A stretch of DNA of 64,000 nt, taken from Archegozetes longisetosus. Its lineage: Eukaryota > Arthropoda > Arachnida > Sarcoptiformes > Trhypochthoniidae. Below are positions 1 through 10,667 of this stretch, in pieces. The notes under the pieces were generated by a model. That model was given only the letters and a program-made list of their open reading frames with translations. It was not told the origin of the DNA and searched no databases. The position numbers and the translations under genes were made by a program. The first letter of the stretch is position 1. Each line of letters begins with the position of its first letter. The stretch spans positions 9,743,288 to 9,807,287 of the forward strand of contig JAEMBT020000009.1 of NCBI GenBank assembly GCA_018873245.2, in the 5' to 3' direction.

Positions 1-44
1 AAAAATTTAATTGGATTTAAATCAAATTAAAAAAGTTTTTCATT

Positions 45-118
45 AAGTGGGATTCGAACTCGAAACCTTGGGTGCTATGTTCAAGATGCTTAAGTTGCTA
101 CGCCATAGAGCTTAGTAC
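45..118 (-). other. tRNA-like sequence, possible SINE head or tRNA relic
   Basis: Read on the minus strand, this stretch has an A-box-like TGGCGTAGCAACTTAAG and a B-box-like GGTTTCGAGTTCGAATCC at roughly tRNA spacing. The arms around the T loop pair poorly and I could not fold a convincing cloverleaf. It is therefore more likely a tRNA-derived SINE head or a pseudo-tRNA than a working tRNA gene. Low certainty. Confidence 0.25.
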
Positions 119-120
119 AA

Positions 121-900
121 ATAGTGTGCATTATTTCCTATCAAATGATTTCTTGTAAAGTTTTATTTTCGTGTGCGAGGGAAAAAACGAGGATTTTTCG
201 AGGGAAAGCAAGAAATCCCTCTGTTTTCCTTGCATTGCGAGGAAAAGCGAGGATTTTCCTCGCTTTCTGAGAGCCTTGGATCATAAGTTGACTTAACCTA
301 ATCTAGTCTTTGTGTAATCATATCGTCTTTAAGTTTCTGTTGTTCAAATTTTCAGGCGGCCACTCTATCCGTTAATTTGGATAGATTTGGTCTGTTATTT
401 TACTTCTCGAGGGGGAATTAAAAGTTCATGATTGTTTATCCTCAGAACATTCGATGAATCTTTCGATTTTATGTAATTAAAAGTTTCCTATGATTTATTC
501 TAAACAGATTTTATGAATTAAATTTTGGGGCGATTCCTTAATTGTGGTCAGATTGGGGTTTTTCCCATTTTATAAGTTAGCGATAACTTAAAAGTTTATT
601 ATCGTAAAAATACAAGAAACACTCGATGAATTTCAACATATTATACACACAATTTCAAAACTAACTGGGACACTTTAAATGGTTATAGCTCTATAATGAG
701 TAGAGCAATTTTAATGAAATTTTTTCAAAATAATCTAGAAACATATAGAATTTTATTATAAAAGAAATCATTTAAATATCTCAATAAACAAAAAAGTTAT
801 AAAAGAAAAACGAGAAATTCATATTTGTTTAGATAGTTAATGGATATTTATAAAATAAAATACTTTTAACAAAGTATGTGTGAAAATAAATCAAATTCAT
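121..900. other. intergenic, no gene seen
   Basis: AT-rich DNA with short direct echoes such as the ggaaaa/gcgagg-rich stretch at 170-265. No long reading frame, RNA gene or terminal repeat is recognisable. Confidence 0.4.
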
Positions 901-921
901 GAAATTATAAATTAATCTCAA

Positions 922-1980
922 TTAATATCGTGTATAACTTCCATTAGAATCAATCACTGTTCGCAATCGACGGGGCATTGAGTCAATCAAATTGATGAAA
1001 TATTGACGCCAAGAGACATCTCGAATTTGTTCGTACACATGATTGAGTACTTCCAACAGTTGCTCATTTGAAGTGATGAGTGGGTTTTGGCTTTTGACTA
1101 ACCTTTGATCATACTGCCAACATTTTCCGTTGGATTCAAATCACTGGACAAACTATTTAAAATATTATTAGATTTTATTTAAAATTTTTAAAAATATTAA
1201 ATACCTTGGATGAGGGATTACGAAATCCTGAACGTTTCCAATGTTCTCTTCAATCCATTCTTTTACATAATTTGATGTGTGCGCTCTGTGGTTGTCGTGA
1301 AGCAGCAACACATTGCCGTCATTGTAATGTTGCTCAATGTAAGGCAACATATGGTTCTCGAGAAACTGAGCATAGGTTTCTATGTTGAGAGTCTCGATCA
1401 CACACAAAGGACCCAAACCGTGAAATGAAAAGCTAGAAGAAAATAAATTTAAATAAAATTTAAACAAAATTTTAAATTACAATTAGTAAATCACAAAACA
1501 ATAAATGAAAGATTGACTCGGTATGTGTGGTTCACGAGTGCAATATTGCGTTCCTCATAACGCGTGCCATTCAGTCGCCATACATACACCTTCCGCGATC
1601 GCCACTTGAGATGCGAAACTCATCAATAAAAATGACACGTGACCAGTCGATGAGACTCCAATTAACGAATCCATTAGCGTAATGAAGTCGCCGTTCTTTG
1701 TGTGCCTCGAGAAGCCGTTCTTTAATGGCAGCCACACGTCGCCTGACGCCTAATTGAAATAAATTATTTTAAATTAAAAATTAATTTTTTTATAATATTG
1801 TAAAAATACTGTGTTCTTCCAAACGCCTCCTAATTGTTGAATTGGAAACAGTTTCGAGATTTGGGTTATCTTGAAATATATCCGTTTCCCGCAACTGATT
1901 GATGTAATCCCAATTGTGTTCAATCGCTAACACTTGCAGAGACTGGTCGTGTCATTCAATTATTCAATTTTGCATGTTAC
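922..1980 (-). pseudogene. Tc1/mariner-like transposase pseudogene with apparent introns
   Basis: Would encode a cut-and-paste DDE transposase of the Tc1 group acting on its own terminal repeats. Reading leftward from about 1980: a helix-turn-helix segment ending in STIRRRLEEH; then RLLEAHKERRLHYANGF and the first catalytic region VIFIDEFRIS; then FHGLGPLCVIE and LLHDNHRAHTS (second Asp); then SSDLNPTENV (third acidic residue) and a C-terminus ending TRY-stop at 922. The domains are separated by three AT-rich blocks, about 1750-1815, 1433-1520 and 1155-1204. Two of these have clear GT...AG ends (donor GTATTTTTAC with acceptor CAATTAG; donor GTATTTAATA with acceptor AAATAG). The homology resumes directly after each block, so they look like introns. 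At least two single-base frameshifts, near 1580 and 1150, make it a pseudogene. No terminal repeats were identified. Confidence 0.7.
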
Positions 1981-2028
1981 ACGCTTATTAACATACCCTA
2001 ACCATATGTCTCTATCTCTCCTTTATAC

Positions 2029-2036
2029 ACTTTCCC
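2029..2036. repeat. left target-site duplication of the MULE
   Basis: The 8-mer ACTTTCCC here is repeated exactly at 5014-5021, immediately outside the other end of the element. Confidence 0.85.
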
Positions 2037-2044
2037 GATTCTAT

Positions 2045-2129
2045 GTCAAAATAGCGAAAGTCAAAATAGCGAAAAATAAATAGCGAAAAATAAATAGCGA
2101 AACAGATATAGCGAAACAATAATAGCGAA
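2045..2129. repeat. left terminal array of TAGCGAAA units
   Basis: Six copies of an AATAGCGAAA-type unit at 11-16 bp spacing, starting with GTCAAAATAGCGAAAGTC. It is the inverted counterpart of 4887-5007 and forms the subterminal part of the MULE. Iterated short motifs at transposon ends often serve as transposase binding sites; that role here is inference. Confidence 0.8.
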
Positions 2130-2323
2130 TTTTGAATATATGTTCAAATTTTTCGTTTTGACTGTACTCTCCAAAGTATTAGTAATGGGACTACGAATAT
2201 TACTATCAAATGTTACATGTTATTAATTGTTTGTAGAATAACAAAACATTCTTTTCTTTATGAATTTAATGTTTGAAACGTATTAGAGATACAAATTATA
2301 TTCTGGCAAAATGAATGTAAGTT

Positions 2324-2367
<44 letters not shown>

Positions 2368-2394
2368 TCGATTACAGAATTATTATACATAAAT

Positions 2395-3843
2395 TCAAAC
2401 ATTTAAATTAATATTATTGGATAAAGCATTAAGATAGTCCAAAACATTCTGACGGTTATATTGAGTGACTTGATTCTTGACCCGCTTCGCTACTGCAGTA
2501 CTGACTTTGTTTGAACGTGGAAGAGTGCCTGCAACGTATTGGTTTATCTGAAATTCTGTAAGACTTTCTTCTTTCTTCAAGACATCTATAAATTTCCAAA
2601 TAGTTGGATGTTGTGCACCCAATAAAGAGCTAAAACGTCTATGCCAGCCTTCAATATTATTATTAGTTTTAGGAATGTCTTGGAGAGCTGAATCATATTG
2701 ATTCCACATTTCAACTGAAAATGAAGGTTGAAGACGATTCGTTCGACGCAAAGCTCTCGGAAGACGACCTACATAGTTGTCCTCGAAATAATCGAGAAGC
2801 GGACGGAGAAGAATTTCATTATTTTCGAAGAATTCTGAAGTCATTAGTGCATCGTAGGCAATTGTTACGTCAGCAACGGGGACAAAAGAAAGACATGCCA
2901 ACTTTTTAATATTTGCTGCGAATTCAGGCTCATTGATGTAACGATGTTGTATTTCATGATTTTCTTGAATTTTTCGCCAAATATTTTGAGTTAGGTGAAA
3001 GAAACAGCCACGATGAACTGAATTGGGAAATGATGTTTGAAATGCATTAATCGATGCTCTTTCAAAGTCTGTCAAAATTGAAACTGGATTAAGATTGTGT
3101 TGAAGTTCTTTTAGAGTTTCAAAAACACGATGGTATGTTGATTCTCTTCTGTTTGTCATCAGAATGTAAACGGAAGGTAAAACTGTCTGATGTTGAACAC
3201 AATGTATAGTGAACAGTTGACTGAAAAGTTTAGGGAATGATTTAATAGTTCCATCAGCAAACCAGTGTTGACTTTGACTCAAACGCTGAAGACTAGCACG
3301 TGTTGCGAAAATTAAATAAATACCACGTTCTTCAGATTCTTCATCTTCGTCATCATCTGTACGACTATAATACAAAAGAAACTCCTGATTTGTCAGGGTT
3401 GTGCGGTATTGTTCTGGGATATCAAGTTCATGTATATTATGAGGATTTGCAGGTGCGTGGTTTACAATTTGCCGTTTACGTTGCACGGTTAGTTTTAATA
3501 AATTAAAATCGGGAAGTGATGCTGCAACTGATGCTTCAAGTCCAACGGTCGAGTCCGCGATAACTTCATAAGTTGTTCTCTGTGTTGTCGTTGCTCTTTC
3601 TTTCATATCTTGTAGAACTTCTTTGGCTCGTACGGAAGCAGTATCAATCACATGATTATGAACATTTTTATATTTTACAACTTTATCATTGGAAGTCACA
3701 ACTCTCGCTTTACACTCATAAGGGGCATATTGAACACATTTCCAATACTGCGCAGTTGGTAACGTCTTATCTTTCCTGAATGAAAAGCCATCATGCTTTA
3801 AAAGCTGACAGTTTTTATTGCTCATAACAAAATGCAAAGGCAT
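2395..3843 (-). CDS. MULE transposase with N-terminal FLYWCH-type zinc finger
   Basis: A 482-residue DDE transposase of the Mutator-like (MULE) superfamily, expected to cut and paste the 2,977-bp element it sits in. Residues about 1-65 form a FLYWCH-type zinc finger for DNA binding: YWKC near 33-36, Cys44 in YECKARV, and the His pair in VHNHV at 62 and 64. The catalytic domain follows. Asp197 lies in WFADGTIKSFPKLFSQL. Asp259 lies in LTDFE. The CxxH helix motif GCFFHLTQNIW is at 279-289. Glu398 lies in NNNIEGWHRRF, a hallmark of these enzymes. Length suits a compact animal MULE. The frame opens with MPLHFVMSNKN, and a second Met at residue 7 could be the true start. The gene reads toward the left terminal array and no internal stop is present. 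Family assignment is strong; activity is inferred. Confidence 0.88.
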   Translation of the reverse strand: MPLHFVMSNKNCQLLKHDGFSFRKDKTLPTAQYWKCVQYAPYECKARVVTSNDKVVKYKNVHNHVIDTASVRAKEVLQDMKERATTTQRTTYEVIADSTVGLEASVAASLPDFNLLKLTVQRKRQIVNHAPANPHNIHELDIPEQYRTTLTNQEFLLYYSRTDDDEDEESEERGIYLIFATRASLQRLSQSQHWFADGTIKSFPKLFSQLFTIHCVQHQTVLPSVYILMTNRRESTYHRVFETLKELQHNLNPVSILTDFERASINAFQTSFPNSVHRGCFFHLTQNIWRKIQENHEIQHRYINEPEFAANIKKLACLSFVPVADVTIAYDALMTSEFFENNEILLRPLLDYFEDNYVGRLPRALRRTNRLQPSFSVEMWNQYDSALQDIPKTNNNIEGWHRRFSSLLGAQHPTIWKFIDVLKKEESLTEFQINQYVAGTLPRSNKVSTAVAKRVKNQVTQYNRQNVLDYLNALSNNINLNV

Positions 3844-3997
3844 CCTAGGAACAAATAAGTTTTGTTTCTAAAAATTTCGTGAAGCGAGTTAAATAAGATG
3901 TAATTGGATTTAGCTAGCTGAGCGAGGAATAATCATATTCCAATCAATGCGTCATATTGAAAAGAAGTGATTTTAATGTTTAGAGAATTGCGAATAG

Positions 3998-4430
3998 TCG
4001 ATTGAAAAGTTGAAAAAAGTCAACTAAATAGTTTATATAAGTGGAGAAAAGTTGAATAAAGCTGGATAAAAGTTGAGAAAAGTTCACTAAACAGATAAGA
4101 AGTTGAGAAAAGTCGAATAAAGTTGAGAATAGTCAAAAAAGTTGGATAAAACTAGTTGGATAAATAAGTAGAGAAAAGGAGAAAAAAGTTTCCTAAAGCC
4201 GAAAAAAATTTAAGAAATTTAAGTTGGAAAAAGTTGAAGAAAGTCGAAAAAGTTGAGAAAAGTTGAAAATGTTTAAAAAGTTGAGAAAGTTGAGAAAAGT
4301 TGGAGAAAGTTGAGAAAAGTCGAAGAAAGTCGAAGAAAGTTGAGAAATGTTGAAAATGTTTAAAAAGTTGAGAAAGTTGAGAAAAGTTGGAGAAAGTTGA
4401 GAAAAGTTGAGGAAAGTCGAAAAAGTTAAG
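3998..4430. repeat. purine-rich degenerate minisatellite inside the MULE
   Basis: Many imperfect copies of GTTGAGAAAAGTTGGA-like units. A longer block of about 63 bp is repeated nearly exactly at about 4258-4320 and 4342-4405. It lies between the transposase start and the right terminal array. One strand is almost all purine apart from T. Confidence 0.75.
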
Positions 4431-4886
4431 GGGCGAGCAAAACTTAAAATATTTTAATCGCGTGCGACGAAAATGAAAATAAGGTTTAGCATAAATCTAA
4501 ATACTTTTGTCCTACCAAAAAAAAATTTGTCTATCATATTTTATTATAGATTGTTTTCTATAATGTCTACATATAACAAAAACTATTAATACAACTATAT
4601 AAAAATAAGTTTTCTTTACCTTTAATGATATGAAGATACGTCCAAATACCAAAATAAAAAATAATCCAAATAAAATAGCACAAATAAAATGTTAAAGAAA
4701 TGCGTTGTGTTCAGTAAAGAGGCTAATTAGAAAATGATTTGTATCTTAAGGTTTCAATTTCAGCTTCGAAAATTTTAAAGGATTAAAGGATTAAATCAAA
4801 AATGCACACCTGCGTGTCTTAACATAATTCAGATTAGTTAAATGTAATGTTATTGTTTTTAAGAATTATAATAGGAAATTAGACAG

Positions 4887-5007
4887 TATTTTCGCTATTT
4901 ACGTTTTCGCTAATTATTATTCGCTATTAAGGTTTCGCTATTATTGTTTCGCTATTTAGGTTTCGCTATTTTGACTTTCGCTATTATTTTTTCGCTATTT
5001 TGACGCT
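4887..5007. repeat. right terminal array of TTTCGCTA units
   Basis: Eight copies of TTTCGCTA(T), the reverse complement of the left-end TAGCGAAA motif, at 13-16 bp spacing. It ends in the same GTCAAAATAGCG core (read inward) that opens the left end. Confidence 0.8.
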
Positions 5008-5013
5008 ATACTC

Positions 5014-5021
5014 ACTTTCCC
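5014..5021. repeat. right target-site duplication of the MULE
   Basis: Exact second copy of ACTTTCCC, matching 2029-2036. Confidence 0.85.
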
Positions 5022-5667
5022 TGCTCTGCTTATATACCTTTTCTGTGTTCTATCTTATCTTGTTCTTAAAACTAAAGTTTACATAATTCTCGATATTTTC
5101 TTAGAAAAGACATGTTTTTAAGTGTTGAAAGAGAGCTTATTGTTGATAAAATAGACTTTTTATCTATTACTTTATCAGTATAATAAATTCTATTTTAATT
5201 ATATAATAAAACATTTCTTAATTAGCCTATTGCTTAATAATGATAACTTATATAGATAAATTTTACATTTCACAATATTAAACTTTAATATGGTTGGCTG
5301 AATAAATCTACTAACAATATACTCGTCTGAGAAATAATCTGAATGATTATTATTCAAGGACTAATTGGTTTGTAATATAATATATGATACTTAATCGATG
5401 CACATACAATCATTAATAATAAATTGAAATATAAAGTTCTGTATAGTAAAAATATAAACTACTATTTTTTCAAACCTTTAGTTCATATTTTAATCAAATA
5501 ACAATAGCGATAAAAAATTCAAGTTAAATTTGTTTAATAGATTGAATTTTATGAAAAAATGTTGACCAAAATTGATATTTTAATAAAATTGTTGATCAAC
5601 TTTGTCATCATCGAACAATTAGTTTACGGTCAAAAATTTATAAATTATTTCTTTTATAATAATTCTT
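5022..5667. other. intergenic / upstream region of the EB-module gene
   Basis: AT-rich with no reading frame. It should hold the promoter of the gene that starts at 5668, but no single TATA box stands out in such AT-rich DNA. Confidence 0.4.
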
Positions 5668-6805
5668 ATGATAATTATAATTATTTTATTAATTGATATT
5701 TTAAATACAGGTACAATTATATCCTCTAAACAGGAAACAATACTATTTGCAGAACTTGAACACAATACTTCAACAATAACTGGAACTACTTGTAACATCA
5801 AAACTGATTGTAATTCTGTAACTGAAGACAATAGAGTGGTATGTGTTGACGAAGTTTGTCGATGTGAACCTAACTATCGTTGGGATAGTGATAAAAAAAT
5901 TTGCACTGAATACAAATGCAAAGAAGACACTGAATGTCGAGACTATGACATTAACCGTAAATGTGATAAAGGTATAAATTAATCGTTAAATATATGTGAG
6001 CTAACACTTTAATCTGAGACAACGGAAGTCATTTTCAAAAATAATTCATAACTAATTAAACAATTAATAATAACTATAAAACAAACGATGATTGAAAGAT
6101 AGTTTTTCAAAGTGTGGTTCACAATTATAATGTATTTAACATTACGGTATATAGGAATGACTTAGACACCCAGTTTTTGCCACTGTCTAAAAAAGGCTAA
6201 TAACCACTGCATTAATCAGGCCACGTCCCAAATGAAAACTTATCCATAAGTGAGAGCTACTAATTTGTGTTTCATCTAATTTTTTATCATTATTTTCAGG
6301 AAATTGTGTTTGCAAAAGTATTTACACCGAAATTTCATTCAATAAAAAATGTTATCCAAAAATTTCTGGCGATTGCAAATCAACCAAGGAATGTATCGCA
6401 GCAGGGGATTTAAACGCGGTGTGCATTAAAAATAGATGCAGATGTAGAGCAAATTTCAAATACGATGAAAATACTCAAAGCTCATGCTTTCCATTTACTT
6501 GTAAAGTTTCATTAGATTGCCAAGAATATGATAAAAACAGAGATTGTAAAGGTGAATCATGCGTCTGCACTGATAGTTATGTTGAGTCGTCGCAAGATAA
6601 TTTATGTTTATTAAAATCATCACATCCATCAGAGGCCCCATATACACTACCACAAACCAGTGTGCCAATAATTAATCCTGTTACTTCTCAAGTCTTTGTA
6701 CCTGTACATACTTGGCCCCAAAAGTATTGGTGGTTAATCACGATTTTATCAGTATTTAGCGTATTTTTTATAGGCCTGCTTTATTATTTTATAAAACATA
6801 AATAA
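5668..6805 (+). CDS. cysteine-rich EB-module membrane protein, two exons
   Basis: Predicted single-pass cell-surface protein of 269 residues. Exon 1 is 5668-5971 and exon 2 is 6300-6805. The 328-nt intron starts GTATAAAT and ends TTTTCAG, splits a Gly codon (phase 1), and joining gives an exact 810-nt frame. The N-terminus is a hydrophobic signal peptide (MIIIIILLIDIL...). Then come about four short cysteine modules, each with a CxC pair (CRCEPNYRW, NCVCKS, CRCRANFKY, CVCTDSY) and spacing like the EB/EGF-like modules of invertebrate surface proteins. A Pro/Ser/Thr stalk follows, then one TM helix (YWWLITILSVFSVFFIGLLYYF) and the short basic tail IKHK. In-frame TAA codons just upstream favour the ATG at 5668, though an upstream untranslated exon cannot be excluded. 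An AATAAA signal lies at 6881-6886. No lesions seen. The ligand is unknown; a role in cell contact or immunity would be a guess. Confidence 0.75.
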
Positions 6806-7102
6806 TCTGATTGAGTTTTTAATACTTTTGGTATAAAATACACATGTTGATTCCAGTTAATCAATTGATAAAAGAACTAGAATAAAATCAAAAATATTTT
6901 CAAATAATAGTTTCCAAATTATCTAATCTCAATTCTTAATAATTATTAGGGTGGGTTGAAAAGTTTTGGCCCTGACCCCCTTCTAGAAGACTCTGCTAGA
7001 AAATGTTCATATCATTGGATAGTATAACCATTCGGAACAAACATATATAAAACTCAAGTAAATGTCTTCAAGTTTTTATCATAACAAGCTCAACATAACG
7101 AA

Positions 7103-8756
7103 AACACTAAAAAATTGCTTCGAAGACATCAACCGAAGGTACTTACACCAAAAATGCAAACTCGAATTAAACGCGAGGTTTTGAAAAATAGCAAAGATCC
7201 TGCACTGAAAATAAAGGAATATCTCTATCTCTATCTCTATCTCTATCTCTATCTCTATCTCTATCTCTATCTCTATCTCTATCTCTATCTCTATCTCTAT
7301 CTCTATCTCTATCTCTATCTCTATCTCTATCTCTATCTCTATCTCTATCTCTATCTCTATCTCTATCTCTATCTCTATCTCTATCTCTATCTCTATCTCT
7401 ATCTCTATCTCTATCTCTATCTCTATCTCTATCTCTATCTCTATCTCTATCTCTATCTCTATCTCTATCTCTATCTCTATCTCTATCTCTATCTCTATCT
7501 CTATCTCTATCTCTATCTCTATCTCTATCTCTATCTCTATCTCTATCTCTATCTCTATCTCTATCTCTATCTCTATCTCTATCTCTATCTCTATCTCTAT
7601 CTCTATCTCTATCTCTATCTCTATCTCTATCTCTATCTCTATCTCTATCTCTATCTCTATCTCTATCTCTATCTCTATCTCTATCTCTATCTCTATCTCT
7701 ATCTCTATCTCTATCTCTATCTCTATCTCTATCTCTATCTCTATCTCTATCTCTATCTCTATCTCTATCTCTATCTCTATCTCTATCTCTATCTCTATCT
7801 CTATCTCTATCTCTATCTCTATCTCTATCTCTATCTCTATCTCTATCTCTATCTCTATCTCTATCTCTATCTCTATCTCTATCTCTATCTCTATCTCTAT
7901 CTCTATCTCTATCTCTATCTCTATCTCTATCTCTATCTCTATCTCTATCTCTATCTCTATCTCTATCTCTATCTCTATCTCTATCTCTATCTCTATCTCT
8001 ATCTCTATCTCTATCTCTATCTCTATCTCTATCTCTATCTCTATCTCTATCTCTATCTCTATCTCTATCTCTATCTCTATCTCTATCTCTATCTCTATCT
8101 CTATCTCTATCTCTATCTCTATCTCTATCTCTATCTCTATCTCTATCTCTATCTCTATCTCTATCTCTATCTCTATCTCTATCTCTATCTCTATCTCTAT
8201 CTCTATCTCTATCTCTGTCCACAATAAGGAGATCTATCAATAAATTTGGCTATCGTGGATGTGTGGCTAGAAAACGCTATAAAATTAGATCTAAATCTAA
8301 GAAAAACGTTTATAGTTTGCGCAAAAGTATGTGAACATGCCTCGAACATTCTGTGAACATGTAATTTGGAGCGATAAATCTAAATATACAGCTGATTCAT
8401 CGGGACATCTCAAAGGATGTGGAGTAAATTGGGAGAAGAATTTTAAAAGATAACATCAGAGAGAGAGAGAGAGAGAGAGAGTTAAACACCCACAATATAT
8501 CGTGGTTTGGGATGCTTTCGGGGACACGGGATAAAACAATTGGAAAAAGTCAGTGGGATAATGGACAGATTTTAATACCGGGATATTTACAAAGCAATTT
8601 ATTTGTCTTTGCAGAAAATATGGGGATAAAAAATATTTTTAGCCTAGTAAAAGACAATGACCTTAAGCATAAATTGGGAACAATTAAGAAGTTTCTAGAA
8701 AATAAAAATGTCGAATTCCTTCAATGGCCGCCCGAAAGTCCTGATCTGAGTTTAAT
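7103..8756 (+). pseudogene. Tc1-like transposase pseudogene interrupted by a hexanucleotide repeat
   Basis: A decayed Tc1/mariner transposase. Its helix-turn-helix part is at about 7103-7215 (LRRHQPKVLTPKMQTRIKRE). Homology stops at a 997-bp (TATCTC)n array and resumes right after it at 8217 with TIRRSINKFGYRGCVARKR, which is the next piece of the same DNA-binding domain. The catalytic part follows in shifting frames: the first acidic region near 8370; WFGMLSGTRDKTIGK at about 8510; VKDNDLKHKLGTIKKFLE (second Asp, with DND where QDN is usual); then LQWPPESPDLSLIG, where the gene breaks off at about 8756. A (GA)n run at 8459-8481 adds to the disruption. The break point joins directly to the polymerase-related sequence that follows. 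An end-like GGGTGGGTTGAAAAG at about 6950 may mark the left side. Confidence 0.75.
7220..8216. repeat. (TATCTC)n hexanucleotide microsatellite, about 997 bp
   Basis: About 166 perfect head-to-tail copies with no visible interruption. The period is a multiple of three, so every frame without a stop stays open on both strands. Long apparent proteins of alternating Tyr-Leu, Glu-Ile or Asp-Arg are therefore artefacts. The edges fall inside the DNA-binding domain of a Tc1-like pseudogene. Confidence 0.97.
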
Positions 8757-9230
8757 TGGAACAAACACATTAAAACTAAAAAAAATTTAGATAAAAGAAA
8801 TAATATTGAAACTAATGAGGTTGAAAACCGAATTAAAAAACATTGTGTAATTTGTAACTCTACAATATCAGAAAATGAATGGTATAATCATATTAAATCA
8901 AAATTTCATAAAAAATAGAAAATTATTTAAAAAAATCTTTTAAAAAATAAAACCTAAACCAATTATTAAAAAAGATAGAAAAAGACATTTCAATGATATT
9001 GATTACAAGAGATGTGAAATTTGTAATAAAGAAATATCAAAAACTAATTGGAGCAAACACATTAAAACTAGAAAACATTTATCTTTCATTAGAATAGAAT
9101 TACAAGAAAACTATAATCCTAACAAAAAGATTACTTGTAGATATTGTAATGAAACTATACCAGAAAATAAATAGCTTGAACACTTAAAATCAGAGTCACA
9201 TAAGAAAAAACTAAATTATTTAGAGAAAAT
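8756..9230 (+). pseudogene. zinc-finger N-terminal region of a Polinton-type polymerase gene
   Basis: Three spaced Cys-Cys/His-His modules can be read in shifting frames: HCVICNSTISENEWYNH (about 8840), KRCEICNKEISKTNWSKH (about 9010) and ITCRYCNETIPEN (about 9130), each followed by a second His after KSxxH or TRKH. Arrays of such fingers precede the exonuclease domain in family B polymerase genes of Polinton/Maverick and adintovirus type. Stop codons and frameshifts between the fingers show decay. Confidence 0.6.
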
Positions 9231-10667
9231 CTAAAAAGAAAACATAAATCAATCAAAATTATTAATAAAAAAAGACATTTTAATGATCTTGATTTTGAAA
9301 CAGATGATTATATTGTTATGAAATCAGAAGAAGCATTAGAAAAATGCTTTCTTACACTACAAGTTACACCAAAACATGATATAAATAATGTTGATATTCT
9401 TATTGATGAAATACCAGATTATTTTATGAAAGAAAAATTTGTTGGAATAAAATTACAATTAGTATTGAATAGTAATTTCGAAAAGAGAAATAGAACAACA
9501 GGTGCAATAGAATATAAAAATAATGAACCTATTCCATCTAAAAATAGAGTTATTCTTAGAGAAGATGAAGTAGATGATGTGATTATTCAATCACTAACAG
9601 AAATTAAAGAAAGAATAGATAATATGAATAACAATGAAGCATATTTTCAATTAGTTAAAGTTAATAATGTTGATTTTAAATTAAGAGAATATAAACCTTT
9701 ATTTGGTTCTTATATAGATTTACCACAATGGACTAAAAGTAAAAAAGGAACTATTAATATTAAAAATGATGATCAAAAATGTTTTAAGTATTGTATGTTA
9801 TATCATAAATATAAAGATCAAATAAAAGATAATCCAGAAAGATTATATCATTATAAAAAAATTGAAGAAAATGAAACTATTAATAAAGTTAGTAATTATG
9901 ATTTTACTAATATTAAGTTTCCAGTTGATACTGAGGATGTTTTTAAATTTTGTAAACAAAACATTATATCAATAAATATATATTATGTTGATGAAAAGAA
10001 TATTATACCATATCAAACATGTGCAAGAGATGAGAAAAAAGACAATCATATTAACTTACTCTTAATACAAGATGAAGAAAATTCACACTATGTTTATATA
10101 AAAAATCTTTCAAAACTAGTTAGAGATCAATTAATAAAAAAAAATCAACATCATATTTGCGAAAGATGTTTCTATTATAGTTCAAGTATCAAAGTTTTCA
10201 ATAGACATATAACTTTCTGTGAAAATTATCGAAAAAATGAAAAGGCATTGCCTATTTTTCCTGATGAAATGGATAAACTATTTAAATTTAATAAATTTTC
10301 AAGATCAGTTAAATCTCCTTTAGTTTATTATGCAGATTTAGAAGCGGTATTAAGAAAAGTTGACACAAAAAATAAAATTCACAAAGCTCATAAGGGCTTA
10401 GTTCTACTTCAAAAACATGAAGCATGTTCATATGGATTTTTAGCTTTATCTGACTTTTATAAGAATTTTAAAGTATATACTGGTAATTCAGCAAATGAAA
10501 CAACAAATAACTTTATTCAAAGCTTAATTGATGAAGGAAAAAAATTGAATGAAATACTTCTTAATATAATTGAAATGTTTAAATTACCTAATCTTAATGA
10601 AGAAGAAGAAATAAAGTTTCAAAAGGCAAATAAATGTCACTTTTGTAATAAATCTTTTAGTGAATTA

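Larger units (their letters stand above)
2037..5013 (-). mobile_element. complete Mutator-like element (MULE), 2,977 bp
   Basis: A DNA transposon with one long transposase gene (2395-3843, minus). The element lies between two copies of the 8-mer ACTTTCCC, which matches the 8-9 bp target duplications of Mutator-like elements. The ends are inverted: the left begins GATTCTATGTCAAAATAG, and the right, read inward, begins GAGTATAGCGTCAAAATAG. Both ends then run into an array of TAGCGAAA units, six on the left (2045-2129) and eight on the right (4887-5007). Between the gene start and the right end is a purine-rich minisatellite. The target duplication is perfect and the reading frame is uninterrupted, so insertion looks recent and the copy may be autonomous. 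It sits just beyond the 5' end of the Tc1-like pseudogene. Confidence 0.85.

Noticed and set aside
45..118. Functional tRNA gene
   Set aside because: Box A and B look-alikes are present but the T-arm and acceptor do not pair, so only a tRNA-like relic is reported.
2037..5013. CRISPR-like array from the spaced TAGCGAAA units
   Set aside because: Units are 8-10 bp, spacers only a few bases and A/T-rich, and the arrays are mirrored at both ends of a transposon in a eukaryotic genome.
7079..8240. Three long frames encoding Tyr-Leu, Glu-Ile or Asp-Arg repeats
   Set aside because: They are translations of the (TATCTC)n array, whose period is a multiple of three and contains no stop in those frames.
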